Shown: positions 1 to 8,274 of the stretch, one piece after another
Layout: each line of letters opens with the position of its first letter
Position numbering within the stretch: the stretch's first letter is position 1
DNA from: Seonamhaeicola sp. S2-3
GTDB lineage: Bacteria; Bacteroidota; Bacteroidia; Flavobacteriales; Flavobacteriaceae
Direction: 5' to 3'
DNA: 64,000 nucleotides
Assembly: GCF_001971785.1 (NCBI RefSeq)
Contig: NZ_CP019389.1
Span: 2,491,001-2,555,000 of the forward strand
Position numbers and translations under genes: made by a program
The notes under the pieces: model-generated
Seen by the model: only the letters and a program-made list of their open reading frames with translations
Told to the model about the DNA's origin: nothing
Database searches by the model: none

Positions 1-469
1 AGAGGTTGAAGAAACCATTATAGAGAGTACAGAAATTACTCAAGAAGATGCTATTGCTGATGTAGTAGTAGATGTAAGTGATGTTGAAGTTGAAGAAGTT
101 GAAGAAGATGTACAAGTAGCCTTTGCTGTAATTGAAGATGTACCAGTATTTCCAGGCTGCGAGGGTTTATCTAAAGCAAAAACAAAAGCATGTTTTCAAA
201 AGAAAATTCAAGAACATGTTGTAAAACATTTTACTTACCCAGAAGCTGCATTAGAGTTAGGTATACAAGGAAGAGTATCTGTAATTTTTATGATAGATTC
301 TAAAGGTTATGTAACCGGAATACGTTCTAGAGGTCCAGATAAACTATTAGAAAAAGAAGCAGAACGTATTATAGGATTGTTACCACAAATGCAACCTGGT
401 AAACAAAGAGGCAAACCAGTTAAAGTATCTTATGCTGTACCTATATTTTTCAAATATGAGGGACTGTAA
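1..469 (+). CDS. TonB family protein, C-terminal part (5' end outside window)
   Basis: The reading frame is open from base 2 to the TAA at 467-469, about 155 residues. The first 45 or so residues are rich in Glu and Val, as in the periplasmic linker of TonB proteins. The remainder resembles the TonB C-terminal domain of Bacteroidota: a VFPGCEG start, a YPEAALELGIQGRVSV segment and a final VPIFF strand. Such proteins pass inner-membrane proton-motive energy to outer-membrane TonB-dependent receptors. The N-terminal membrane anchor lies upstream of the window. A hairpin terminator follows at 496-535. The domain call is firm; the partner receptor is unknown. Confidence 0.85.
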   Translation, partial: EVEETIIESTEITQEDAIADVVVDVSDVEVEEVEEDVQVAFAVIEDVPVFPGCEGLSKAKTKACFQKKIQEHVVKHFTYPEAALELGIQGRVSVIFMIDSKGYVTGIRSRGPDKLLEKEAERIIGLLPQMQPGKQRGKPVKVSYAVPIFFKYEGL

Positions 470-495
470 ATAGATTTCTTTATATCAATGTGGGG

Positions 496-535
496 AACCA
501 AGAGGTATTTAATTATATTTCTTGGTTTTTTGTTT
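496..535 (+). terminator. Rho-independent terminator after the TonB-like gene
   Basis: AACCAAGA (496-503) pairs with TCTTGGTT (520-527) around a 16-base loop and is followed by a T-rich run. It lies 27 bases after the TonB-like stop codon. Confidence 0.75.
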
Positions 536-549
536 TAGTAGGTGTGTTT

Positions 550-579
550 ACAGTTCGTCTTAATAAAATAACAGTTCGG
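550..579 (+). promoter_or_regulatory. LytTR-type direct-repeat operator
   Basis: ACAGTTCGT (550-558) and ACAGTTCGG (571-579) form a direct repeat separated by exactly 12 bases. Both match the published LytTR half-site [TA][AC][CA]GTTN[AG][TG]. The site lies 88 bp before the TPR gene at 668, the first gene of the run that ends with a LytTR response regulator at 3329-4087. Autoregulation is inferred. Confidence 0.7.
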
Positions 580-667
580 TCATTCACTTTTTAAAACCCT
601 TGGTTTAAGTAGGATATTTGAACCACAATTAAAAAACGAACAGTTAACAATTTAAAACTTTAAACAC

Positions 668-1291
668 ATGAAACATTTAATTATTATTGCTACAATTTTA
701 GTTTCAGGATTTGTACAATCTCAAACTAACTATGAAAAAGGTATGAACAAAGCCTTTGAAATTTGGAGTAGTGGTAACCCTACCGAAGCTTCTAATTTAT
801 TTGAACGTATAGCTACAGCAGAAGCCGATAATTGGTTACCACCTTATTATGCTGCTCAAGTAAATATTTTAAGTAGTTTTGGTGAAAAGGATAAAGAAAA
901 AATAACGGCGCAACTTAAAAAGGCTCAAGATTTTATTAATGATGCTACAGCTATTTCAAAAAACAATCCAGAAATTATGGTAATGCAAGCTTTGCTATAT
1001 ACCGCTTGGGTAGCTTTTGATGGTGCTAATTACGGTATGACCATGTCTCCTAAAGTTGTAGAGCAATACGCAAAGGCAAAGGCTATAGACCCCAATAATC
1101 CAAGGGTGATTTATTGTGAAGCCGAATGGAATATTGGTGGAGCGCGCTTTTTTGGTCAAGACACATCGGTATTTTGTAAAGATTTAGAAAAGGCCTTAGA
1201 ACTTTTTGCTAATTTTAAACCAGAAACTGCATTTCATCCTAATTGGGGAAAAGAGCGTGCTGAAATGTTATTAAAATCTTGCCAAAAATAA
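668..1291 (+). CDS. Secreted TPR-like protein of unknown function
   Basis: This 207-residue protein starts with a signal peptide (hydrophobic residues 4-16, then VQSQ), so it is probably periplasmic. The rest is alpha-helical with TPR-like spacing: an EKGMNKAFEIWSSGNPTEAS repeat near the start and a YAKAKAIDPNNPRVIYCEAE segment in the middle. I recognise no catalytic motif. It lies 24 bp upstream of a LytS-like kinase and just downstream of a LytTR operator, so it may be the first gene of that signalling operon and a sensory accessory or target. That role is inferred from position only. Confidence 0.75.
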   Translation: MKHLIIIATILVSGFVQSQTNYEKGMNKAFEIWSSGNPTEASNLFERIATAEADNWLPPYYAAQVNILSSFGEKDKEKITAQLKKAQDFINDATAISKNNPEIMVMQALLYTAWVAFDGANYGMTMSPKVVEQYAKAKAIDPNNPRVIYCEAEWNIGGARFFGQDTSVFCKDLEKALELFANFKPETAFHPNWGKERAEMLLKSCQK

Positions 1292-1314
1292 TTTAGTTAA
1301 TAAGAAGCTTAACA

Positions 1315-2661
1315 ATGAAAAATCTCGTTAAAAATATAATCACTTCTTTCATAATTGGTATTATGATATTTATAGTAGGAAGTTTTCTTTCTAACGGATT
1401 TTATTATGAAAGTACTGAAGATTTTCTGTTAAGCTTTGTAATTTATCAACTCTATGCTTTTATAATTGGCTTTTCTAACATGTACTTTTTTCAGTATATG
1501 GAAAGTAGGCAATGGAAACGAAAGAATGCTGTAAAGCGTGTTATTCTTGGCATTTTAGGCGCCACAATTATTACCTTATTATGTTTGTTTGTACTAGATT
1601 TAATAATTTCAATAACACTAAGAGGTATAACATTTCAAGAGTTTTTAGCAAATCAATCTTTTAATAATTACAAGTTTGGATTATGGGTAACACTAACTAT
1701 TGTGGTTATTTTTCATGTTATTTATTTCTACAATAAGTACCAGCAAAATAGAATTAAAGAACAAAAGGTAATTGCAGGTACAGCTAGTGCAAAGTTTGAT
1801 GCTTTAAAAAACCAGTTAGACCCCCATTTTTTGTTTAACAGTTTAAATGTTTTAACAAGTTTAATAGAGGAAAATCCAGATAAGGCACAAGATTTTACAA
1901 CATCGCTTTCAAAAGTATATCGTTACGTTTTAGAACAAAAAAATAAAGAATTAGTATCTGTTGATGAAGAGTTAAAATTTGCAAAAACATACATGTCTTT
2001 ACTTAAAATGCGCTTTGAAGATAGTATTGTTTTTACGCTTCCAGAAAAAGCCAATAATCCAGAAAGTAAAGTAGTACCATTATCATTACAATTGCTTTTA
2101 GAAAACGCTGTAAAACACAATATGGTAACCTCTAGTAAACCGCTTCATATTAAAATTTATGAAGACAATGGTTATTTGGTTGTAGAAAACAATTTACAAC
2201 CCAAGCAAATAGTAAAAAAGAGTAGTGGAGTAGGTTTAGCCAACATTGTACAGCGCTATAATTTATTAACAGAGAGAAAAGTAGATATAGTAAAAGAAAC
2301 ATCAAAGTTTTTAGTAGCTATACCAATGCTTACAAAACAAATATCAGTCATGAAAAGAACAACAACATCAAACAATATAGACGACAGTTACTTAAGAGCT
2401 CGTAATCATGTAGAAGAGCTTAAAGGGTTTTATTACAGCCTAGTAGCATACATTTTTGTAATACCATTTTTAATATTTATTAATTATAAAACTTACTGGG
2501 GATTTCAATGGTTTTGGTTTCCTATGTTTGGGTGGGGAATAGGTTTAGGTATTCAAGCTTTTAGAGTTTTTGTAAATAATGGTGCTTTTGGCAGAAATTG
2601 GGAAAAACGCAAAATAGAAGAATTTATGAGAGAGGAAGAAAAAAGTAACCGTTGGAACTAA
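1315..2661 (+). CDS. LytS-type sensor histidine kinase with C-terminal 2TM domain
   Basis: This 448-residue protein has four predicted membrane helices in residues 1-140, then a short coiled linker. A His_kinase (LytS/YehU type) domain follows: the phospho-acceptor is His171 in the LDPHFLFNSLN motif and the ATP-binding N-box Asn is at 264 in LLLENAVKHN. A GVGLANIVQRY G-box is also visible. After about residue 355 a second membrane module with two helices is appended, ending in a NWEKRKIEEFM tail. The same module makes up the next two genes. The partner is the LytTR regulator at 3329. The C-terminal fusion is unusual compared with plain LytS kinases. Confidence 0.9.
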   Translation: MKNLVKNIITSFIIGIMIFIVGSFLSNGFYYESTEDFLLSFVIYQLYAFIIGFSNMYFFQYMESRQWKRKNAVKRVILGILGATIITLLCLFVLDLIISITLRGITFQEFLANQSFNNYKFGLWVTLTIVVIFHVIYFYNKYQQNRIKEQKVIAGTASAKFDALKNQLDPHFLFNSLNVLTSLIEENPDKAQDFTTSLSKVYRYVLEQKNKELVSVDEELKFAKTYMSLLKMRFEDSIVFTLPEKANNPESKVVPLSLQLLLENAVKHNMVTSSKPLHIKIYEDNGYLVVENNLQPKQIVKKSSGVGLANIVQRYNLLTERKVDIVKETSKFLVAIPMLTKQISVMKRTTTSNNIDDSYLRARNHVEELKGFYYSLVAYIFVIPFLIFINYKTYWGFQWFWFPMFGWGIGLGIQAFRVFVNNGAFGRNWEKRKIEEFMREEEKSNRWN

Positions 2662-2675
2662 AAAAAAATAGCCTT

Positions 2676-2990
2676 ATGAAACAACTAGATTATAAAAAGG
2701 AAGAAGCTTATTTAAGAGCTCAAAAACGTCTTAAAGAACTTAAAGGCTTTTATTGGCATACCTTCTGGTATATTGTGGTAAATGTTTTTATTCTTATCAT
2801 GATAGTATCTAACACAGAAGATAATATTTTTCACTTCGGTACACTAGCAACACCTCTTTTTTGGGGTATAGGTTTAGGTTTTCATGCGCTTTCAGTTTTT
2901 GGGAAAAACCTAATTTTTAGTAAGTCTTGGGAAGATAGAAAAATTAGAGAGTTCATGGAAAAAGAAGAGTTCACCGATAAATACGAATAA
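2676..2990 (+). CDS. Small 2TM-domain membrane protein
   Basis: This 104-residue protein has two predicted membrane helices and matches the C-terminal module of the preceding kinase: an EEAYLRAQKRLKELKGFYWH lead-in, two hydrophobic segments separated by a FHFGTLATPLFWGIGLGFHA stretch, and a SWEDRKIREFM tail. I chose the ATG at 2676 rather than the TTG at 2652, because 2652 overlaps the kinase stop and the conserved lead-in begins just after 2676. Its role is unknown; it probably associates with the kinase membrane region. Confidence 0.8.
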   Translation: MKQLDYKKEEAYLRAQKRLKELKGFYWHTFWYIVVNVFILIMIVSNTEDNIFHFGTLATPLFWGIGLGFHALSVFGKNLIFSKSWEDRKIREFMEKEEFTDKYE

Positions 2991-2992
2991 CA

Positions 2993-3322
2993 ATGAGTTC
3001 ACAAAAAAACAAAAAAGATCAGTACCTTAAAGCCAAAGAAAGGGTAAGGAACATTAAAATTTTCTATTACCATTTAGTAGGGTACATTATTTTAGTAGCG
3101 CTACTTTTGTATAACATATATATTTTAGATGTAAATAACCCATATGCCGATTTTTTTACTTGGTTTAATTCTATAATCATAGGTGCTTGGACCATTTTTA
3201 TAATACTACATGGTAGGTATGCATTAAAAGGAAAAACCATCTTTAAAAAAGATTGGGAAGACAAAAAAATGAAAGAATTTTTAGAAAACGAAACCGACGA
3301 AGAAACAACTATTTGGGAGTAA
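2993..3322 (+). CDS. Small 2TM-domain membrane protein, second copy
   Basis: This 109-residue protein is the third copy of the 2TM module in a row. It has a DQYLKAKERVRNIKIFYYH lead-in, two membrane helices and a DWEDKKMKEFL tail. It starts 2 bp after the stop of the previous gene and ends 6 bp before the LytTR regulator, so it is clearly co-transcribed. No enzymatic motif is present. It may modulate the kinase through helix-helix contact, but that is inference. Confidence 0.8.
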   Translation: MSSQKNKKDQYLKAKERVRNIKIFYYHLVGYIILVALLLYNIYILDVNNPYADFFTWFNSIIIGAWTIFIILHGRYALKGKTIFKKDWEDKKMKEFLENETDEETTIWE

Positions 3323-3328
3323 ATTAAG

Positions 3329-4087
3329 ATGATGAAAGTACTAATAATTGAAGACGAAAAACCATCAGCAAGACGCCTACAACGTATGCTAGGTAATTTA
3401 GGAATTGAAGCAAAAACCATGTTGCATTCTGTTGAAGAATCTATTGCTTGGTTTCAAAACAATGAACACCCAGATTTAATATTTTTAGATATTCAATTAA
3501 GTGATGGTTTATCGTTTGAAATATTTGAAACCATAGATATTAAGTCGGCTATAATTTTTACAACAGCCTATGATGAATATGCATTACAAGCCTTTAAGCT
3601 AAACAGTATAGATTATTTGTTAAAACCTATTGATAAAGAAGAACTAGAAATTGCTGTAAAAAAATACCAAGAACGTACTCCAAAAGTAGAAGCTGTAACT
3701 TTAGATTTTTCCGACATAAAAAAGCTACTAATAAATCCTTTAGAAAGAGAGTATAAAAAACGTTTTTCAGTAAAAGTAGGGCAGCATTTAAAACTTATTA
3801 ATGTAGATGATATAGAGTGTGTTTATAGCGAAAACAAAGGCACCTATTTATATACTACCGAAGGTCGAAACTATTTGCTAGACAAAACTCTAGACCAGTT
3901 AGATGACGAGTTAGAACCTCAAACCTTTTTCCGTATAAACCGAAAGTTTTATGTAAACATTAATGCCATTAAAGATATGGTAAGTTATACCAACTCGCGT
4001 TTACAAATAAAACTAAATTCATATAAAGAACAAGATGTTATTGTAGCCAGAGAACGGGTAAAAGATTTTAAAGCGTGGTTGGAGTAG
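3329..4087 (+). CDS. LytTR family response regulator
   Basis: This 252-residue protein has a receiver domain (about 1-120) with the acidic pair in IIEDE, phospho-acceptor Asp54 in IFLDIQLSDG and a Lys near 105 in YLLKPID. A LytTR DNA-binding domain follows (about 145-250), with the typical INVDDIECVYSENKGTYLY and FFRINRKFYVN segments. It is the cognate partner of the LytS-type kinase at 1315. A consensus LytTR repeat at 550-579 suggests it controls its own operon. ATG at 3329 or 3332 is equally possible. Confidence 0.92.
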   Translation: MMKVLIIEDEKPSARRLQRMLGNLGIEAKTMLHSVEESIAWFQNNEHPDLIFLDIQLSDGLSFEIFETIDIKSAIIFTTAYDEYALQAFKLNSIDYLLKPIDKEELEIAVKKYQERTPKVEAVTLDFSDIKKLLINPLEREYKKRFSVKVGQHLKLINVDDIECVYSENKGTYLYTTEGRNYLLDKTLDQLDDELEPQTFFRINRKFYVNINAIKDMVSYTNSRLQIKLNSYKEQDVIVARERVKDFKAWLE

Positions 4088-4270
4088 GGTGGAATTTTGT
4101 TTAGCGTGACTTGTATATGAAAAGTAGCGTGTAAATAAACACATACTTTTCCGACTAAAATAGCGTTAAAATATATGACTTAACATACGTTTGGCATAAA
4201 ATTAGCTGTTTTTATATACATTGTTGAGTTGCGTTTTTATTAATTCAGTTAATTTTATATATTTATTACA

Positions 4271-4278
4271 TACATTTG
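4271..4278 (+). promoter_or_regulatory. Candidate -7 element before the small gene pair
   Basis: TACATTTG matches the Bacteroidota -7 consensus TAnnTTTG and lies 16 bp before the ATG at 4295. No clear -33 TTTG is visible at the usual spacing. Confidence 0.4.
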
Positions 4279-4294
4279 CAAAAACTTTCAAAAT

Positions 4295-4483
4295 ATGAAT
4301 GCTGTTAAAAACATGAAATATCCTGTTCAGTTTGATTCTTCTAAAAGGATTTTTTATGAATTTGATTCGTTTGTTAGCTTTTTTAAGAGAAATAAAAAAT
4401 CTATTAAATCCGTTAAAATCAACCCTCCAAGAATTGGTTCAAATAATTTTGGTTCAGTTGAAGTTACAGTAAAGCGCAAATAA
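4295..4483 (+). CDS. Small hypothetical protein
   Basis: This 62-residue protein is basic and Lys/Phe/Ser-rich, with no signal peptide or membrane helix. I recognise no family. It is preceded by a good -7 element and is followed after 3 bp by another small gene, so the pair is probably an operon. The isolated position between a signalling operon and a minus-strand block suggests an accessory gene pair. Confidence 0.55.
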   Translation: MNAVKNMKYPVQFDSSKRIFYEFDSFVSFFKRNKKSIKSVKINPPRIGSNNFGSVEVTVKRK

Positions 4484-4486
4484 AAT

Positions 4487-4939
4487 ATGGCAAAAAATCA
4501 AGCCTCCAACCGCAATAATGGTAATAATTCAAAGCCTCCATTAGATTTAGTAACCCAGTTTTTAGAAAACCAAAGCAAAGAACTCGATAATGCAACTCAA
4601 GAAATTGAGTTAAAGAAGCTAAATGAGCAAAATGCTTTTGCTTATGGTTGTAAGGCTTTAGAAGCTCAAAAGGAAGACCGTAAAGAACAAAGAGAGCAAA
4701 TGACTCTTTTTATGAAATATGGTTTTTGGTTAACTATTGTCATTTTGATACTAATGGCTGCCTTTGTAGGTGGCTGTATTTATACAGATAATATTGCGAT
4801 AATTGTTTCTGTACTGAAAGTAATGACTTATGTTCTACCGTCTGCAATTGGCGGTTATTTTGTCGGTTTAAACAGAGGAAAAAAATCTTCTGGTGGAAAC
4901 GAACCAACAACATACTCAGAGGTTGTAGATGACGAGTAA
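4487..4939 (+). CDS. Small membrane protein with N-terminal coiled coil
   Basis: This 150-residue protein has a polar, Asn-rich start (1-25) and a charged helical stretch with coiled-coil character (about 25-80, rich in Glu, Lys and Gln). Two hydrophobic segments follow, around FWLTIVILILMAAFVGG and VMTYVLPSAIGGYFVG, then a short polar tail. I recognise no family. The architecture (cytosolic coil plus a two-helix hairpin) is seen in many accessory and some defence proteins, but nothing in the sequence fixes a function. It lies 3 bp after the gene at 4295. Confidence 0.6.
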   Translation: MAKNQASNRNNGNNSKPPLDLVTQFLENQSKELDNATQEIELKKLNEQNAFAYGCKALEAQKEDRKEQREQMTLFMKYGFWLTIVILILMAAFVGGCIYTDNIAIIVSVLKVMTYVLPSAIGGYFVGLNRGKKSSGGNEPTTYSEVVDDE

Positions 4940-5041
4940 TTCAAATGCAGCACAACTTAGGAATATACGTCGTTTTAATAACTTATATCCAACGTTAAAC
5001 GAAAGCAGCTAATTTTTCGTACAAAATCAAGTTAGCAAATA

Positions 5042-6214
5042 CTAATCATCAATTCGGTTTTCATCAAAAGCAGAGGGTAGTAATTTAGGTATAAACTTTA
5101 CAACTAAAGGCAATAACAAAGCGCCACCAGGTAGCATAAAAATAGCTAAACTTGGTATAGATTTAAAAATATCTAGCAATTGGTCTTGTACTTTTTTTTG
5201 CTCCTCTTCATTTAAATCTCTTACGGTAGATTGTGTTAATAATACCATGAGTTCTTTGCTATCTTTTAACTCTTGGTATAGGCGTTTGCTGTTTCTTTTT
5301 ATAAGCTTTGTTACCATTTTACTAGAGTTGTTATAAAAACTCTGTACAATGTTTTTAGAGCTCAATAGTGCAATATTGTTTTTGTTTAATGAGTAAAATA
5401 GGTTGATAGAACTTATAGATTCTTTTATTCTGTCTTTTGCAATCTCTAAATCGGTACCTAGTTTAATTAAAAAACGTTGTTCGCTTTTATCAATTTTTTT
5501 ATCGGTCCAAGTGGCCATACAAGCTAAATCTAAAAGGTAACTTTTTTCAAGGTTAGATTTTATGTTTTTAATAGCATTAGCGTACTCTAACGGATTGCTG
5601 TTATGATAACGAAAAGACGATTCTAAAAGCTTAATTAAACTACTGTCATAGGTGTTTATTTTGGCTTTAGAATTTAATACATTTAAAATAATAGATTCTA
5701 TAGAGGCTTCTAAGTTTTTTAAATATTCTATAGAAATAGATTGCTTTTTAAGGTATTCCTGATAGGCTAAAACATCAATATACAAAAGGGCATTTATAAT
5801 AAAATATTTGAAGTTTTTGGTGAGTACATTGGCATCAATTTGTATGCGCTTGTGTATAATTTTTTCTAACTGTTCACTAGATTTTTTACCACCTAAAAGT
5901 TCTTGAAAAAAAGATGTTTTTAGTTCGTTAATTTCAGTGTAAAAATTAATAACGCTGTCAATAAAGTCAACTTCAGATTTAGATTTATGGTGCGTAAATA
6001 AAAGCGCTAAAAGTAAATTGGTTTTAGATAATTCTTCTTCAGAAAGCACATTGTTAATATCTAAATCTATTACCAATTTTAAATTGCTCCCATAAATAAA
6101 CCCAGAAGCACGTAGTGCTGCGTAAAAATTGGTCTCTTTTAAGTCTAAAAAAGCCCTGTTTTTAGAAACGTGTAAAAGTAGTTTTTTTATCCAACCTTGT
6201 GCCGATGGGTTCAT
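5042..6214 (-). CDS. LETM1-like protein with TerB-like middle region
   Basis: This 390-residue protein is mostly helical. The middle (about 225-265) contains a CMATWTDKKIDKSEQRFL stretch that resembles the acidic metal-binding turn of TerB-like domains. The C-terminus (about 345-385) has an IPSLAIFMLPGGALLLPL segment and ends in KLLPSAF, which matches the membrane-associated segment of LETM1-like domains, otherwise known from mitochondrial ion-exchange and ribosome-binding proteins. The role in bacteria is not established. It is probably membrane-associated and monocistronic, with argE 57 bp upstream on the same strand. Confidence 0.7.
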   Translation of the reverse strand: MNPSAQGWIKKLLLHVSKNRAFLDLKETNFYAALRASGFIYGSNLKLVIDLDINNVLSEEELSKTNLLLALLFTHHKSKSEVDFIDSVINFYTEINELKTSFFQELLGGKKSSEQLEKIIHKRIQIDANVLTKNFKYFIINALLYIDVLAYQEYLKKQSISIEYLKNLEASIESIILNVLNSKAKINTYDSSLIKLLESSFRYHNSNPLEYANAIKNIKSNLEKSYLLDLACMATWTDKKIDKSEQRFLIKLGTDLEIAKDRIKESISSINLFYSLNKNNIALLSSKNIVQSFYNNSSKMVTKLIKRNSKRLYQELKDSKELMVLLTQSTVRDLNEEEQKKVQDQLLDIFKSIPSLAIFMLPGGALLLPLVVKFIPKLLPSAFDENRIDD

Positions 6215-6271
6215 AGTACAATGTTTGCGATAAATTTACACCTTATTTACAAATACCAAAAAGAAGTTGTA

Positions 6272-7432
6272 TTAAATAGCGGTTTCTAAAAGTTTAACCA
6301 AGTTTTTAATCATTTTAGCGCCTTTGTTTAGTTGGTCTTTAGAAATAAATTCATTGGCTCTATGTGCTTGTTTAATAGAACCAGGACCACAGATAATACT
6401 TTCAAAACCAGCATTTGAAAAGTGGCCAGCTTCTGAGGCGTAGGCAACCGTATCCCAATTATAATTGCCTGTAATTTTTCCTATGAGGTTAATAGCATCA
6501 GAATCTTCGCTAGTATTTAAAGGGGGGACAATAGGATGATTTTCTACTACTTCAATTTTAAAATCTGAAAAAATAGCACGTTGTTCCTGTTCCCTAGATT
6601 TACAATAATCTTTTAATTCTTGGTATAATTGGCTTGCATTGTTTTTAGGAATGCATCTAATATCTAATGAAAGGGTAGCTTTATTGGCAATAATATTGGG
6701 TGCAATGCCCCCATTAATCATGCCTGTATGGAGTGACGAATGTGGTGGATTAAAGCGCTCATCAACACTACCAGAGGTAATTAAATCATTCATTTTTTGT
6801 TCTGCCCACATAACAATTCTAGCGGCTTCATGAACTGCACTAACCTCTTGTTTTATTCTGCTGCTATGACCTTGAGATCCATGAATTGTAATATCTATAA
6901 TATGAATACTTTTATGTCCAATAACTGGTTGTAACATAGATGCTTCGCCAATAATGGCATATCTAGGCGTTTCAGAATATGTTTTTTTAATATGTGTGGC
7001 TAGAGTAGATGCCGCTAAACAACCAATTTCTTCATCGTATGAAAAGGCAAAATAAATAGGTAGTTTTAATTGGGCATTAACCATATCTGGGAGGGCTGCT
7101 AAACAGCAGGCTAAAAAACCTTTCATGTCACAACTACCTCTGGCGTATAAATTACCATCACCTTTATCAATAAGTTGAAAAGGATTGGTGTTCCAAGGTT
7201 GCCCTTTAACAGGAACTACATCGGTATGACCAGAAAGAATAACGCCGCCATCAACAGCGGGCCCTATACGGCAATGCAAAGAGGCTTTGGTATTATCCTC
7301 ATTAGGAACTAATGTAGTTTTAACACCAAAGCCTTCAATATAATTTTTAATCCAATGGATGATTTCTAAATTACTTTCACCACCTAAAACAGGAAATGAA
7401 ACTAATTTTTCCAGTATGGAATTAACCGTCAT
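6272..7432 (-). CDS. argE: Acetylornithine deacetylase (M20 family)
   Basis: This 386-residue cytosolic metallohydrolase would remove acetyl from N-acetylornithine in arginine synthesis. M20 metal-site motifs are visible in order: SGHTDVVPV (His, Asp), GSCDMKG (Asp), DEEIGCLA (catalytic Glu-Glu), a GEAS Glu and a C-terminal QAHRANE His. The dimerisation domain lies between about 180 and 290. The gene starts 11 bp after the YceI lipoprotein gene, so the two may be co-transcribed. No other arginine gene is nearby, and a related M20 substrate such as succinyl-diaminopimelate or N-acetylcitrulline cannot be excluded. Confidence 0.85.
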   Translation of the reverse strand: MTVNSILEKLVSFPVLGGESNLEIIHWIKNYIEGFGVKTTLVPNEDNTKASLHCRIGPAVDGGVILSGHTDVVPVKGQPWNTNPFQLIDKGDGNLYARGSCDMKGFLACCLAALPDMVNAQLKLPIYFAFSYDEEIGCLAASTLATHIKKTYSETPRYAIIGEASMLQPVIGHKSIHIIDITIHGSQGHSSRIKQEVSAVHEAARIVMWAEQKMNDLITSGSVDERFNPPHSSLHTGMINGGIAPNIIANKATLSLDIRCIPKNNASQLYQELKDYCKSREQEQRAIFSDFKIEVVENHPIVPPLNTSEDSDAINLIGKITGNYNWDTVAYASEAGHFSNAGFESIICGPGSIKQAHRANEFISKDQLNKGAKMIKNLVKLLETAI

Positions 7433-7443
7433 GTAATTAATGA

Positions 7444-8070
7444 TTAATTTTTTCTTAGGTAAGTACTAACTTCAATAGCTACATCTTCCCAAGTTTTACT
7501 AACGCCATCGGCACCCTTATGTAAATCAAAACAAGCTTTGTTTAAAGACGCTAAAGCATCTAAAGCATTCCAATCTTTTAAATTCATAACGCCGGTTAAA
7601 GTAACGCGTCTGTCTTCTTCAATTTTAACGTCAAGCGGAATGTCATGCGTAACACCATTCATTGTAAGAGAGGCTACACAGGCATCGTTAACATAGCTTA
7701 TGCTACCTTTTAAGAAATCGGTATCTAACATAACCCCAAAAAACGAGGCTTTTATTTTTGCATCACGGGTATTAGTGGCATCATTAGTAAATAAACTACT
7801 AACAGGAATTGAAAAGTTTAAACCGTTAAGTGCTTCTTGAGGAGATGCTCCTGTTTTACTTTCAAACTTCACCGTTGTAAATTCACCACCAACACCAACT
7901 TTATCAGTTGTTTTATAGGCAGTCCATTTTACTGATGTAGCCTCTGGTTTAATTACAAATTTTTCGGTTTCAACAGCTTTTGTTTCAGTAGTTTTTGTGT
8001 CTTTTTCTTTGTTTTTACAAGCAATAATACTTAAGGTTAAAGCGAATAAAATAAGACTAATTTTTTTCAT
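7444..8070 (-). CDS. YceI family lipoprotein
   Basis: This 208-residue protein has a lipoprotein signal peptide ending in LSIIAC, with the lipidated Cys at 18. A polar Lys/Thr/Glu linker follows, then a YceI beta-barrel domain (about 40-205) with the usual VKWTAYKTTDKVGVGGEF opening and a late VTLTGVMNLKDWN segment. YceI proteins are lipocalin-like carriers of isoprenoid-type lipids. It is probably anchored in the envelope facing the periplasm. It is divergent from hemN across a 204-bp gap and upstream of argE. Confidence 0.85.
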   Translation of the reverse strand: MKKISLILFALTLSIIACKNKEKDTKTTETKAVETEKFVIKPEATSVKWTAYKTTDKVGVGGEFTTVKFESKTGASPQEALNGLNFSIPVSSLFTNDATNTRDAKIKASFFGVMLDTDFLKGSISYVNDACVASLTMNGVTHDIPLDVKIEEDRRVTLTGVMNLKDWNALDALASLNKACFDLHKGADGVSKTWEDVAIEVSTYLRKN

Positions 8071-8223
8071 AGATTTAAATTTTAAAAAGTTATAACTATT
8101 GTAATTTTTTTTAAAAAAAACGCAATTATAACCGTTTGTTAAATGCCCAAAAAGGGTTGTTTTCCGATTGTTTTTTAATAATTGGAAAGTTAATCAATAA
8201 TAACATAAATACAAATAATGGTA

Positions 8224-8266
8224 TGATATATATCATATTTTTAACAGAGTATTAATTATAATTTTG
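8224..8266 (+). promoter_or_regulatory. Crp/Fnr-type box and -7 element of hemN
   Basis: TGATATATATCA (8224-8235) is a perfect TGAT-N4-ATCA palindrome of the FNR/FixK type. The -7 element TAATTTTG (8259-8266) begins 29.5 bp from the box centre, a class II activator geometry. The hemN ATG is at 8275. Confidence 0.75.
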
Positions 8267-8274
8267 TTGTGTAA

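Noticed and set aside
1923-2120. Antisense ORF inside the LytS-like kinase
   Set aside because: It is a shadow of the coding strand with no family match and no promoter.
4925-5015. 27-residue ORF (ATG at 4930) and an integron attC-like GTTAAAC
   Set aside because: The ORF overlaps the previous gene, is very short and has no homology I can see. Only one attC-like core exists, without the paired partner.
8190-8236. The hemN box also serving yceI on the minus strand
   Set aside because: At 29.5 bp on the minus side there is no TAnnTTTG; the nearest TA is off by one base and lacks TTTG.
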